DNA from: Prinia subflava
Taxonomy: Eukaryota > Chordata > Aves > Passeriformes > Cisticolidae
Reading direction: 5' to 3'
Assembly (NCBI RefSeq): GCF_021018805.1
Contig: NC_086283.1
Location: forward strand, 57,737,775 to 57,801,774
DNA: 64,000 nt
The position numbers and the translations under genes are program-made. Each line of letters opens with the position of its first letter. The first letter of the stretch is position 1. A model generated the notes under the pieces. The model saw only the letters and a program-made list of their open reading frames with translations, was not told the DNA's origin and ran no database searches. Below are positions 46,829-60,400 of this stretch, one piece after another.

Positions 46829-47444
46829 TTCACCAAAATGCTGGGGCCTTGGTAAGACTTTTCAGATTAACTCCAGCACAAGCCTCTAATATCATTTCTA
46901 TATGCCCTGACTGCCAGTATTGCTCCCTTCCTAATGTGAACACAGGGGTCATTCCAAGAGGTCTACAAAGCCTACAGATTTGGCAAACAGATGTGACACA
47001 CATTCCTGAATCTGGCCGCTTGAAATTTGTGCATGCTTCTACTGATGCCTTTTCAGGTGCTCTGTTTGCCTCAGCTCCCACGGGAGAGACAGGGAGAGAC
47101 ACTTGATGTCATTTTGCTGCTGCCTTTGCCTCCTTAGGAATTCCACAACAGATTAAGACAGATAATGGCCCACATACATTTCCTGTAGAACTGCAAACTT
47201 CTTCTCCTTATGGGCTATCACTCACCAAAGGGGCATACCTCACTCACCCACAGGACAATCAATTATAGAACGGACCCGGCGCCCATGGCGTTCTCAAACG
47301 TCTTCTGGTACAACAAAAGGGGGGAGCTGGGGACACTCCTGCTGAAAGATTATGCAAAGACCTGTATGTTTTTAATGTCTTGAATTGTTCAGTGGCAGAC
47401 TTAAATCCCCTCAAGTTATTGAACTTGCTACTGTTGTCAGAGCT
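46829..47444 (+). pseudogene. Broken ERV pol: integrase remnant (unit 2)
   Basis: The counterpart of 21425-22040 with the same two nonsense codons, at 47104-47106 and 47266-47268. No repairing or additional lesion was noticed. Confidence 0.85.
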
Positions 47445-47483
47445 TTTCAAAATTTTTCTGTTCTTTTTAATCTAGTAAGAGAT

Positions 47484-47904
47484 TCAGTTTATGTTGCAAA
47501 ATTGTGAGGCCTCAGCCCTGAAAAAAAGTGTAAAAAACCTGGAAACAGATGATAGATTTGAATTGCTGAATAAACGCCTAAGAAGCTAAAGACTCCATAA
47601 ATAGATTAGAATTTTAGTTAAAACAAGCTTATATGTATTAAGCATTATGTTATGTATTGTTATAATTATTCCTTATATTTTACTGTGTATTTAAACTAAA
47701 AGTAAAATTTGGATCTTGGCTAGATAACCTGTTTAGTGGCTAAGGTCTGACATCTTGGCTAAAAGACTTTCTTAGGATAGGAATGCATGTAATGATTGTA
47801 ATAATAATTGTATTAGTTATGATACCTTGCTTGCTTCAATGTGTGCAGAGATTAATTAATAAAGCCATCAAGGGGGTGTTCTTGGTTGATACAGAAGGGG
47901 GAGA
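47484..47904 (+). pseudogene. ERV env transmembrane remnant with polypurine tract (unit 2)
   Basis: The counterpart of 22080-22500, with the polypurine tract at 47895-47904. One substitution was noticed just upstream, in the AT-rich stretch near 47649. Confidence 0.65.
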
Positions 47905-48993
47905 TCTAGGAATACACAAGACAGAGAGTCAAACAGACTTGATTAGCATAGCTGGTTTGATAACCAAGGTGCCATGGCAGGAACCAACAGAACTGTGAAA
48001 ATTACAGGAGATGGGATTACACCTGCTTACGGGAAGAGAGAAGATTTAATCAACTTCTGCAAGCAAAGGATTGTTGTAAAATGCGTGAGTTTTCTGTGTG
48101 TGATTTTAAATCTGATTATTGTAGTAAAAATTATTAACCTGTTTGAAATAGTATATAAGCTTTTGGGAAACCTGAGTAAAATCGAACTCTGATCACCAAA
48201 TCAGTCTTCCTGTCTCTCAGTCATCCCCAATAATTAGCAGAGTAAAGTAACATTTCACTGAGCACAACTAGAGAAGTGAACTGAGAGAAGGGAACTGAGA
48301 CACTTTTATGTATCAGGATTTTTATTCTGTAATACTCTGCATCACTTACATGTGTAAGAGAGAAGAACGGTACCGACCAGTAAAACTGGTCCTAGAGAAA
48401 AAGGTCCCTTTTAACTTTTTCTTTCAGATGAACTGCTTGTCCTCAGTTTTCCCAGGGAACATCCTACAGACTTTCTGCAGTGCATGATGCTGGCTTACAG
48501 TTTGCTTCCAGGGAATAAGGAAAACCACTCTGGCAATTCTTGACAGCAGGGACATATCTTTTTGTTTGGTGGGACCTATAGATATGTCGTCTCCAACCTT
48601 TTTGATTTGCTATCCCTTCCTTATGTTGCTAAAAAAAGCCCACAGAAGGGTTTACATTAGATCTTCCAGCAACTTTGGACAAAATAATATTATTTTGGAT
48701 ATGAGCAGTTATGAGAGCCCAGAGGACAGATTACATATTTCCTGCTGGTCTGGTGGGGCAAGAGCCTTCTGGTGTCTCAATCTATTTGTGTTAACCCCTT
48801 TCAACATGCTGACTGCCACCAGCAGCAAGCCCATTTGTGCTAAGGAACAGACAGAAAAGACTTGAAGGGGAACTGCCAATATTTTGTCAGCATGACCATC
48901 CATTTTGCCATCCTTTAAAGTCTTCAAAAGGCATATGCCAACTTTTCTCCTGTTGTGATTATTGCAATGCCAGAGACTATGACAGTGGCAACA

Positions 48994-49329
48994 TCAGCTA
49001 CCTGAAAGGCGGTTGTAGCCAGCTGGAGCTTGGCCTCTTCTCCGAGGCAGTGACAGGACAAGCGCACACAGCCTCAAGCTGCACCTGCAGACATTCAGGT
49101 TTGGATGGCAGGAAGAATTTCTTCCTCAGAAGGGTTGTCAAGCATTGCAATGGGCTTCCCAGGGCACTGGTGGAGTCACCATCCCTGGAAGTGTTCAAGA
49201 AACAACTGGATGTGGCTGTGGTTTAGTTGACAAGTTGGTGATCAGTCAAAGGTTGGACTCAACAATCTTGGAGATCTTTTCCAAACTTAATGATTCTCTG
49301 GTTTTCTAATTCTTTGATTCCAGAAGTAG
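48994..49329 (+). mobile_element. CR1-type LINE 3' fragment (unit 2)
   Basis: The counterpart of 23590-23925 with the same ends. Confidence 0.85.
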
Positions 49330-50954
49330 GTTTCTCTGTGTCTGGACTATCAAAACCTAATCCACCGCACCAAGTGCAGTTATTTTCAGCTTGTACAATA
49401 TCCCTGTGCATGTGGGGTGTGTGCTTAAAAAGAAAACATTCCTCTCTCACTCACTTTGAGCAAGGAATTTGTTTCCATTCCTTGTGCATTCCTACAGAGG
49501 CATGAAATCCAAAGTGCACCTGACCCTTTTTTGATTCCAACAATCCATTTTATATTCTGAACTTGCTAATTCATTTAGTCAGTACACTTTCCCTATCACA
49601 TCCTTTTTGCTCTACTGCTATCAGTGCTGTTCTGTCAAGTGATGAATCTTTCTCTGCTGTCCAGGAAGTCAGAATGAATTCCAGAGACCCAAACAGGGTA
49701 TTAGTTTGTCATGACTTCAGTAAGCCCTCTTAGCTGCCTGTGGCATTAGGTCTCTTCACCAGATCGAAGCTGTGGTGCTTCAGAATGCTTTCATGAAGGA
49801 CTGAGGTGAAATGGTGAGAAATATTCTTTTTGCGATGCGCTGTGGCTGTGTCTTTCCACGTTTATGTTTGTATGTGTGCATGGGCAAAGGTGGCACAACA
49901 ACCCTGGGAATTTTTTGGCATGTGGACATTCTGGTCCTGGACTATCAATTGCCTGCTCATTTTGTCCTGTCTGATTTGAGACTTGCACACAAAATGTCAC
50001 TTTTTAATTTAAGTAGTAAGTTAGTGCAAGTATTTTCCTTTTGTTTCTTAAATTACCTTTTCAGTAGAATAAAAGTATTACAGACCAAGCAATACAGTCT
50101 GAGGAGCACAAAAATAATTTGCAAATGGAATCTCAGATGGGTTGAAGAAACCTGTTAGAAAAGTAGCTGCCTAACTGAATAAACAAAATTAAATCAGAAA
50201 AGATTTTGGCTTGCATGTTGGGTTGGGCCTTAATGACAGATTCTCCACACAGAGAGTTAAGTTGAACTCTGGTTGTTTTCATTTTGGCAGATATTGGCCT
50301 ATTTCCGTTCTTTCCCAGCCACTTTTAAGCCACTGAATTCCTCCCGCACCTTGGCTTCCCACTCCAGCTGCTGGTGATGGGAGCAGTAGGGAGGGATAGC
50401 ACAGCTGCATGAGCTGCAGGGCCACATGTGCCAGGAAAAGGCCAGACAGCAGTGCTGGGGAACTGCAGCCCTGCTCCGGGCTGCTGCATGTTTGTACACA
50501 CATGGCAGACATAGGAGTGAGGTTTAGCTGGAACAATGAACCAAGAAGCAAATATTACTGTATGCCATCTCTCAAACCATTGATTGCTATCTCAGCTGGG
50601 TGCTCATACCAAGCTTTCCTTTTACCTTATCTCATAAAAAGCACCAAGCTTGCTTGGCACGTGGGATTTTGACATGGAAAATTTTACGTCTGTGGGAATA
50701 GAAATTCAGCATGCAAACCCCCTCATAGATCTGCTCTGCAGCAAGGAGCTGACACTGTTAATCCCCCTGGAACACATGTGGTGTACTAAATTTTTACGGT
50801 TGATGTTGGTGTTTGGTGTGACAGCTAGCATTGATGAGTGAAAATAGAGCACTAGTGATGAAAAAAGTGGCTGGGGAAACCACGGTAACCTACTCCTCAC
50901 ACACAAAATCTGTCGTGACGGGACTGTCCGTGCGTGAGGCACAGCGCCGGGGCA

Positions 50955-51424
50955 TGTAGAAGAATTTTTAGAAGAGCGAGGTCATGATTTATTGATAGGG
51001 GGTTTGAACAATCCCTGCTACCAGGGAACAGTATGAGAGTCTGTACTGTTCCTGTGCTGGTCTTGTAAACCTTGAATTAGTAAGAAAGTAGCAATTGTAA
51101 TAATTTAGTGTGCCTTTGCACGGATGCTTCCTCACGGATGCTGAATACGTGTAACAACTTGCTAGGCCTTCTCATGGATGTAGAAAACAGAATGCTATTC
51201 ATAAGGTAGAACAAAAGGTAAACTAGATGCCAAAAAACATGGACCAATGAACAATCATTTAATGTATATGTATATGTACTTTTAGCCAATCACCAACTGT
51301 TTAGCTGTGCTTGCTTTCCTCTCTGTAACCTGATAAAAGGAGTATACCAGGAATAAACAGCAGAGATCAAAGCTAATCATATTGATGCCTGTTTGAAAGG
51401 ATGCTCTGCTCCTTTCTCGCAACA
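50955..51424 (+). mobile_element. Solo LTR, ERVK-type, with perfect 6-bp target-site duplication (unit 2)
   Basis: Same insertion as in unit 1, with GGGGCA at 50949-50954 and 51425-51430. One G/A difference was noticed near 51220 (AAGGTGAACT in unit 1, AAGGTAAACT here). Confidence 0.9.
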
Positions 51425-51502
51425 GGGGCACTGTTGCCATGAGGTTTTTTCCTGTATGTCAAGTGCTCATATTGAAAGAGCATGTGCAGCTTCTCTCACG
51501 CT

Positions 51503-51922
51503 TGTTAATGTAAACACTGGCTATGTTTAGCTAACTGTCTCCCATTGTTTACATATTACTAGATGGGAGGAGAAAGGTGATGGACAGTTTGACCAGTGGT
51601 GATTAGGAGGTGGGAAATGTCCTCCAATGGATGGACATTATAGAAGATGTATATAAGTTACTTTGTAAATAAACTGCAGGGGTTCCTGCCTCCTGCTTGG
51701 ATCTGCTCACAACCCAGAAAATGTCTCCTGAGTCCCTCTCTTATCGTCAGGATCAGCTGCAGCAGGGGCACTGCACAGCTTCAGCGCGGGCTGACGAGGA
51801 AGGCAATCTTCCCATGGAGTGCAGGATTTCGGGGTTCTGATTGCCGCTCCTGCGCTGGGCTGCCAGCGCACAAAGCCTCCTCGAGCACCGGTGCCTCCTC
51901 CCCAGGCTTCCTGCAGTGCCTT
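51503..51922 (+). mobile_element. LTR-like segment ending at the unit 2/unit 3 junction
   Basis: The counterpart of 26099-26518, upstream of gene copy 3. One CpG-site difference was noticed near 51699 (CTCGGATC in unit 1, CTTGGATC here). Confidence 0.45.
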
Positions 51923-54181
51923 TGCTGACTGGGTGCAGTCAGCCAGGCTGGAGGCAGGCTCAGCTGGTGTTACAAAGCAATCCTGTCCAAAAGAAAGAAA
52001 AAAGACAAAGGCCAAAGCAGAAAGGAAGTATTAGTTCCCAGGCTGAGTTCCTCACAGGTGGAGGCAGGATTCCTCTGGTTCCCAGAAGGATGCAGAAACA
52101 GGACACAGGGACACTATGTGCCCCTTCACCTGCATCTCCAGGACCTTGCTATTGCAGGCCAAAGTAGCACAAATTGTCTTCAGCCTTTTATCCAGGTGTC
52201 TTCGGCTTGTTGGGATTTTTCCTGTGACAACAGCCAGGGAATGCTGCTTGCTGTCAAAGGGCTTTGTTCCTTCCAGGAAGCTCCGAAGACTCACTTGGGT
52301 TCCTCCTTTCTAAAACATGGCCTGGTTAATTGCCAAAAAAATGAGCAGTGTAAGCCATTCCTCGGCACATGCCAATCCCTCCAAGACATTCTGATTCCAG
52401 TGGGGTTCAGGCCCAAGGGTTGTTCTCAAGAGCACAAAAGTTCTCGGTTTCAGCAGCAAGACAAGAGCAGGCAGCTTGGCAGGCCTCTGCCATCTCAAGC
52501 ACTCACTTGCCTTCCAAATTCCTCTGCTTCCTCTAGCCATGGGCGTAAGTCCTGTTCTTGACCTGCTGTCTTCTCCTGTTCCCCGTGAGACTGGCACCTG
52601 TCTGCTCCTTCCCGTGGCACGTTGTGGGGAGGTATGGAATGAAATGACAGAGGAGAATTTCACAGAACCTGCACTTGGTATCGTTTGCCCCGTTTGGTGC
52701 TTGCAACTATCCGCAGCAGACATGGACTTTGCAGTTGTGTGAGCTATGTGCTCCAGAAAAGACAAGACTAAGTTAGCTCAGGAAAACCAGGATCAATTCA
52801 CTCAGCTCCTGCAAGCCAGAAATGAGAGTGCAGCAAATGACTGAAAAATGCAGTGCTATGCAGCACGTCGTATCCACCATGGGCAGGATAGAGATTTCCA
52901 ACCCACATGCATGGAGGAATCTGACTTTGCAGGTTTCCCCCAAGCCAAAGGCAGTGGGTTTTGGCAAAGGCACTGGGACCTTAGTGTTGGACAGAGAACA
53001 TTTTCAAGAGAAGGGCTGACTTGGGAGCTGAGGGAAGCAGAGAGAATGGGCAAATGTGCCCATGGATGCATCCACACTGTGAAGGTCTCTCCAAGGGCAG
53101 TCCCTACCATGGACAGAACATGGGCACTGCTCCCTGCAGAGGACATGTCCCTGCCATATTGACCACACAAACGCTGTTCAGTGTCATACAAACACATATG
53201 GGTGGTTTGTTGCTCAGCTTTTTTTCCCCACTAAGGTATCCTTCTTCCTTCAGCACGCCTTACAGTGTGCTAGTTGGTGTTAGCCATGCAGTGAATGGAT
53301 AGGAATGACAGGCATTCCAATTTAGGGAACTTTCCAGGATATTATTAAAGCACAGTTTCCCTTTGAGAATTTAAGCAAGTGTTCTTGAATTTAGTCAGAA
53401 GCAGTGGTGGCCAAAGGGCACGTTTTCTTGGGTTTCCTCACATCCCGGTTCTTTTTCAGTGTTCAGCTTGGTATACAGGGGGTATGGGCTCGGTGTCTGT
53501 TTTGTGTTACTTTTGATCCTCTGTCACCGCGAGCCTAGCTAGATAAGGACACTCAGGAGACAGAGGTCTGGGTTCAAACAGAGCAGCAGGCAGGAGAGCC
53601 CACCCTTAGTTTATTCTTCCTATTACATACCTCTCACAAGGTGACCATGGATTGGAGGGTGGTTATTCCACCTCTCACCCACATTGGTCAAGGAGGCTGT
53701 CATTCAGCCTCCCCTTCTCTTGGAGAAGGAATCCATAACAAGGGCAGTATTTACAAAACACGATCTTGTGTTTACATTTACGAGTGTGAGAAGCTGCACA
53801 CTTCCACTTTAATATGTACGCTCAGCAAATTAGGAAATCTCAGGGCAACAATCCTCTGAGCTATGGGTGATGGACTGCAAGGGGGTTTTGTGCTCCTTTG
53901 GGACAGAGGAGAACTTTCTGGGCTTTCTTTTGCATCAGAGGAGGTTGGGTTGCTATGCATAAGTTCACAGAGCAACCCATAGAAGCTGCTATTGTGATGT
54001 CAGTGGAGGGCTGCCACATCACAGTGCTGTCAAGACGAGGTTGCCCTGGTGCATGCAAGGCATCAGCGCCCAGAGCAGCTCTTGGCGTGCTCGTTGCAGG
54101 AGGATTGCCTTGACGGAGCTGTTCTCAGGCAACAGTTTGTGCCCTGACAAGGGAGTCTGTTTCTTTTGCCTGCTGTTGCAC

Positions 54182-54442
54182 AAGTCTGTGGACTTGTGTA
54201 GGCATTGTTTTTTTTTTCCCCTGCGGTTGTAGGGTGTACGGACACGTGCCGGTGTCCTTTTTTATTTTCGTTGTTTTTTGAACAGTCTGGGGACTTGGGA
54301 AGGTGTCTTTTGTTTTCACCTCTTTCTTGGACAGTCCGTGGATTACAACGGGTGTCCTTTTGTGTCCCTTTTTCCTTGCGCAGTCTGGGGACTTGTGCAA
54401 GTGGTTTTTTTTTTCCGTTTTTGTTTTCTGACCCACGGACTG
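54182..54442 (+). repeat. Degenerate ~50-bp minisatellite 5' of start codon, copy 3
   Basis: This is the same array as in copies 1 and 2. One T is lost from the homopolymer at about 54.21 kb and one G is changed to T in the homopolymer near 54.40 kb. Homopolymer tracts in this array are the fastest-changing sites seen between units 2 and 3. Confidence 0.75.
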
Positions 54443-54461
54443 GAGCAGCCCTGCTGAAACG

Positions 54462-57400
54462 ATGGAGCGAGTCCGTAGAGCAGTCAGCAGGGCTTTTTCA
54501 TCAGTGTCATCCCGCAGATTTTTGAATGGTCTGAGACGTAAGTCGAAGTTTATCCCTTGGGGCAGCACATTGAGAGCAAAGTGCCATAAAGGTGCCATTG
54601 TGTTGGTAGAGCTTCTGCCAACAGCTTCGGCTAAAAAGAGGGTGTCTCTTGCCCAGCAGGCTGTGGACAACTTCCAAAATTCAGGCTAGGAGAGCTTTGC
54701 AGGTGTCCTTCTAAAAACTGTGCGGTTCTCTCCAGAACTGAGGGAAAGCAGCTTTTTTCTGTGCTCCATCCTTAAAGGATGCGCCTGTTGAACTGGACCC
54801 TCTCTGTGTGCTACAAGAGCCATTGGCTTTGGGCTGAAGGGCCGAGTGCCAAGCCGTCTTGTGTGTGCGCCTGAAACCCACAGCTGGGCTTGTGCTGTGT
54901 CTGAACAGAACTGCAAGCACTAAGAGGCATTTGGAGAAAGCTTTTGTGGGGAATTGTTCACAGCAACCACAAGGGACATGCTGCATGCATTTTACAAAAA
55001 GAAAATTAAAGCCCAGGAAAGAGAGGAGAAACAAGCCACTTTAGCTGTAGCGTGGACAATGAGCTACAATGTAGGCCCTGAGTGCTGAGGAACAATTTGC
55101 ATTTTCCCGGCCAAATTTCTTAACAGAAACTTGGCCGGCAAGAGGTTGACACAGCCTAGGGTATTGGCCTGCAGTCTTGCTTGCTGTGCTAAAGAAGTGT
55201 TGCTCTGGGAGGGATGCTGTGAAAGGAAAATGCCCTCTGCTTGGGTGATCTTATTCTGTGGGCTTCCTCAGCACAGACAGTTTTGTAACATCACCTGGTT
55301 CATTTTCCCTTCCACCTGCAGGTCGCCTCAGAGGTGGAAGGAGTCAAGGCCGTGGTTCGGTGAGTGGGATGGGCACCCTTGACATTCCTGGTGTCTGAGG
55401 ATTGTGGAGCAAGCTGTGGGCTTGGTCTGTTGTAGTTGAGTGCCAGCCTGGCAGGTTGAAAGGAAGCACGCGTCAATGTCTGCATGAGCACTACCAAAAG
55501 CATTCCATCAGTTTCCTGCTTTTCCGCTGAAGAGCTTTTAACTAATGAAAGTCAAGTTTTGCAGACAGGAGGCTGTACGTTGATTGTAGCCAGGCTGAAA
55601 TATCTCCTTCGGAAGCATATGCAGTCCCATCCAAACATTAGTGTCATCAGCCCCCTTGAATTCAGTTTTAATGACTGAGGACCCCACTTGTATCCAAATC
55701 CATGACTTGTCCTTACCACAGCTGGGGATAGAGCTCAGGACAAAGAAGGTTCTAAACGCCAGGTTATTCTCTGTCCCTCACGCTGCTGTCTGTCTGCAGA
55801 GCACCACAGCACCAGCAGAAGAACCTCCTCTGGCTCGCTCTCTTCCTCCAGAGGCTAAAGAGGAGGCAAAGGACAACTTACCTGCACGTGCTGTCAGTCC
55901 AGGGCCGGAGCATCTGGAACCAGTAAGTGGCAGCTTTGGTTGGTACAGTGCCAAGCTTTGGTGCAGCGCAGAGCTGCAGGTCTGTGATCAGGCAGCACTT
56001 GCCCTTTGTGGCTGAAGATGCTGAGGGCTGGAGTGCTGCCATGACCTGGCTCTTCAGCCCGTCCACTGACAGGTGGGAAACGGGATCTGAACTTCCACAC
56101 GCAGGCATCATTTTCCTGGCATTGTGACAGGCACTGTGAACTTCCCTTGGTGTCAGATAAGCGGCAGCAGGATGTCCTTTAGTGCTACTGGTGTGAAAGT
56201 GAGCCCCTTTGTGCACAGTGTCTGTGCAGGCTCCTGTTGTCAGCGCACAGAGTGGTCCCAAGGCGCAGTTCACAGCCTTGTGGGGTAGGGAGGAGGCACC
56301 GTTGCCTGCAGGGACCTGCCCCTCTCCCTGCCCTAGCTAGGCAGCCACAGTCACTGCTTCCAGGACAGCCTTAACCTTGACATGACCCAAGTTTGCTGAG
56401 AAGAATCCTGAGCAGCTGTGCATGGCAGAGACAAGGTCTGTCTCTGAAGGTCTGCAATGCAGTTCCTCTTGGCTGCTCTGTAAGGCCTGAAATCCTGAGG
56501 GGAAGCCAGTTGACCACAGGCAAGCAGGGAAATGTTCCTTGCTTCTCTTCAGACGCTTACAGAACAAGCCAAGGCTTAGTCGCTTACCCACATCAACACC
56601 CCCACACACCAGCTTTTGTCTTCACGTGAGCTGTGTCTCTGCTTCTCAAAGCTCTCAGGAGCCAACATCCCTACTCCCTACTGTTTGTTTGTGCTTTTTC
56701 CCTGCCCATTCCTTGCAGGCCCCAGCAGGAGAGATTCTTGCCAGTCAGGACTGCTGGGCCCAGGCAGGAGAGGCGGAGCAGCAGGAGAGCATGGATAGAG
56801 TGTGCGAAGCCCGGGATTTCAGGTGTGTGCTAAGCTTTCTCACTATCTCTGGGCAGGGGTGGGCATTGCTGGGCTTTAGGAGTCCCCGTGTCAAAGAACA
56901 AATTGGCTTCTCATCATTTGACTTGCTCAGCACAGTCGGGGTAGGGCAGCCCGTGGGCAGGTCCGGCTGCTGAGCCACCTAGAGCATTGCTGCCTCCTGG
57001 GACTGGCTCCTGGAACCTTGACAAAAAGCACTGAGAACTGGACCAGAGTAAAAGCAGGGGAGGTCCAGGCTGGGCTTGAGGGCAGCAAAGGCAATTGAAC
57101 TGCAAAGGCAATCGTGCAGCAGAAGAAGCACCTCAGAGAGCTTGTGCAGATCCCAGCCCTGGAAATTTGGAAGCCCCAGCTGGATAGAGCCTTGAGCAGC
57201 CTGTCCAGATGCCATAGCTGACACCAAGTGCTTGGAGCTGAAGACTGGGCTAGAGGCTTCCTGGGGTCCCTGCCAGCCTAAACCATCTTGGGATCTCTTC
57301 ATTATTGGATTGCAAATGTGTACCCATCTCCTCCTCAAGCTGTAGCTTGCAGGCTCTTTCCTTGTTCCCCTAGTGAAAGCAAGAGTAGTTGTGAGAGCAC

Positions 57401-60400
57401 TCATCTGGACTTGCCAAGCGTGTCTTAGCCAAAGACAACTTTTACAAGTCCAGTATCAGTCCACTGTATCAGAGAGCAGCATAAGACCTAGCAGGCAGGA
57501 AGCTGTTAAGCTTTCTGGAAGTACCTGGCTTTTGGCTTCTGGAAGCTGGTTTTACTTTCTCATTGCTACAGACTCTTTCACCTGCACAAATGACAAAGAG
57601 ACATGCTGGTCTAGGGAGGGCATTGCAGCATTCTCTTGAGGTGGAACTAGAGGGCTGTTGGAAGCCCCTGAGCCTGCCCTATGTGGGACATGGTATGAAG
57701 CTGTGGTTTTTGCAAGGAGACTGTGTTGCTATTAAAGGCTTATTTGTCTGTCCCTTGGCGTAGATGGGAGCAGTTGTCTGCCCTTGAGAGAAAGCACCAC
57801 TCCTCGCTAGCCCGGGCCTTTGAAACGTCAGCAGAGACAGCGGAGGAATTGCAGCCTCACAGGGATCTGCTGAAGGAAGAGGTTCCTCTGGCGGTGCCAA
57901 AGGTACGCTCACCTTATTCCTAGGCAGCACTTGTGGGAGAGGGGACTGCCGCCCTAGCAAGACCACCCCAAATGCTGCTGCTGGCAGCAAGCTAAGACCG
58001 AGACTGTGTTGTTGTTGTTGTTGTTCCTCTTGGAAAATGGTGCCCCCCTTGCTTCCAGGTTTGCCGCCCACAGGGGCCATCCCCCAGGGTTCTGGAGAGG
58101 CTGCTCCAGGAGTCCTCTCGCCAAGGGGACACGCTGTCCCAGGTGTGCAGAGAGGAAACGGTGCTGGCACAAGAGAAGGCTGCCCTGGAAGCCCAGCTGC
58201 CAGGCACGGAGCGGAAGCTACGAGGCCTTTCCAAGCAGCTGGTAGAGACCAGGTAAAGGCAGGGAGGAGAATCTGGATGAGGCATTATTGAAGGTCTGTA
58301 ATTACAAAGGTGGTAAGCGTTCTATCAGGATTGATTGCCTCCTGTGTGCTCTCCGGATGTTTCTCTGACAGAGACGTGGAGAGACATGAGAAAAATGAAA
58401 TAATGAGAAAAATACCTGAATGTTATTTTTCTGACAGCTCAGGCTCTCAAAGCTCTTCTTGGGAGCCTGCTTGGGACCCTTTGCACATTCCTATGGCAAA
58501 TGCAACTTGGCACTGAATTGAATACCAGGGAAACCATGCAGATGTTTGCTGAAATGGAAGTTTCTATCTGGTTTTGGTTTCTCCTTCAGTGCACGTGAAC
58601 ATCAATCTTTCCTTGCCAAGTAGTTTACATGGTATTTTCAGAATTCAATGCTCCTATATGTGATTGCTGTGAGTAGGGTGCTGACCCTTTGGTGAAGCTG
58701 GAGGGTCATGCTGAAAATCTTGAGAGTCTTCTGAGCTAACTCTGGTGAAGTATGGTGCAGGACCTAGAGCTGCTTACTAGCAGCAGCAGCAGGGAAAGGT
58801 CTTGTGAATCTTGACAGTGTCTGGGGATTCTTGCTGAGCACTGATGCTTGCGCCCTTGTCCACCCATCGCTGTAACCCGTCAAGGTGCCTTTGTCTGGTC
58901 CCACTTCCTTTTTAAAAAGTGCGCAGACATTTGTGCACTGCTGGCTTAGTTAGCCCTAAATCAAGGTAGCAAGTGCTCTTGTTCATGAACTTCCAGTAAC
59001 TGAAATGGCAAGATATCTGTCCCTCCTCCCAAGCAGTTCTTGTTCAGATGAAAGCCTTGTTCTGGTTTCCTACTCATGCTGCCAGAAGCCGGAGTTTTCA
59101 TGCATAGTTCAGTGCATTCCTTTAGTCCCTTTTACTTAGACAGCGTCTGGAAAACAAAGAACCTCTAGGTAGACAATGAATAGCTTTAAACTTTGACAAG
59201 TCACCAAGGAACTCACTGTGTTCTGTTGCCCTGCTAAGTGACTTGGAAGTTCTTGATGAACTCAGGGCTGTGAGCAGAGGCTGGGCTTTTGCTCATTGGC
59301 CGAGACTTTGTGGGCACAGCCACCCATGTGGTGGATACGTCCCATGTGGGATACGTCAGGCAACAGCAATTTGAGCTTTGGCTGCTGAGATCAAACTCAG
59401 CTGGGCTTTCTGTCCTGGGCAAGGTCATGAGGAAAGGCTACCCAATCACCTGGTGGCGCCTGCTTTGCTATTTTGAGTGGCAGAAATAGTCTTGCTGTAT
59501 CTGAGTTTCCATGTAAGCCATTTTCCATCATCAGGTATAGGGATCTGAAGGTACATCTTACTGGAAAAAGTGCCCCTGGGCGTCAGGAACAATTTCTCTT
59601 CATCTTCACAACTTGTAGGTCAGTGAAGGAGAGCCTGCAAAGCAGCCTGCAGGCAGCTCAGCGGCGCATCTCGGAGCTGGAGATGGCCAGGAGCTGTCTG
59701 GAAGGCCAAGTTCGCACAGCCACGCAGGCCAAGGAGGTGATACTTGGTGAGAGCCTCGTGCGCTTTGTTTCTGGTGATTGCCCTGCCTAGAGCAATTGCT
59801 TTGTAGCCAGCTCTGTCTGCAGCGCTTCTGAGGAGTGAAGGAGCTGGGCGCAGGTCCCTCCTTGCCTGAAACTGAAAGGGCTTAAGGTCAGTAGAGTGCT
59901 CTGCTTGGGGAGTCTCTGACTTGCCCTTTGCCATCTTTGCAGAGGATGTGAGGGGCCTTGGTCGTGAGCTGCAAGCTGTAAGATCTCTCAGCAAGCAGCA
60001 ATGTGAAGAAATGGCCCAACAGCTCCGCAGGATGGAAGAGCAGTACATCAAGGCTCTCAGACTCTGGCAATCTGCTCAGGAAGAAGAAAAAAGGAAGCTC
60101 CAGGAAAACTTGGTAAGAAACAATACGCACCTGAAGTTTTCAGGCTAGCTGGGTGGGCAGGCTTAGCAGAAGAGCAGCCTGAGGATGGGACATGGCTGCA
60201 AGCATGTGCTGTAGGCTACATGTTGCTGGGCCAGGCAGCAGAGGGCTTCAAGGAATCATACCTGAAGGCCTGTGAAGACGTAGAGGATGGTGCTGGGACA
60301 GTAAATGCAGCTACAGCTTCAGGATGGGCAAAAGTCAAGTTCCCCAGGAGGCTGGGTGGTCACCACCCAAGGCATGGCAGCAAAGGAGCAGGATCTTCCC

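Larger units (their letters stand above)
26519..51922. repeat. 25.4-kb tandem segmental duplication, unit 2
   Basis: The second complete unit, 25,404 bp, directly abutting units 1 and 3 with no spacer. By eye it differs from unit 1 by about a dozen single bases and one 8-bp intronic deletion. The solo LTR and the ERV and CR1 fragments sit at identical places, so they were present before the duplication. Confidence 0.97.

Noticed and set aside
26519..51922. Inferring gene conversion from sites where unit 3 matches unit 1 or unit 2
   Set aside because: With only three copies each two-state difference is a singleton in one copy. Private mutations explain the pattern, and conversion cannot be tested here.
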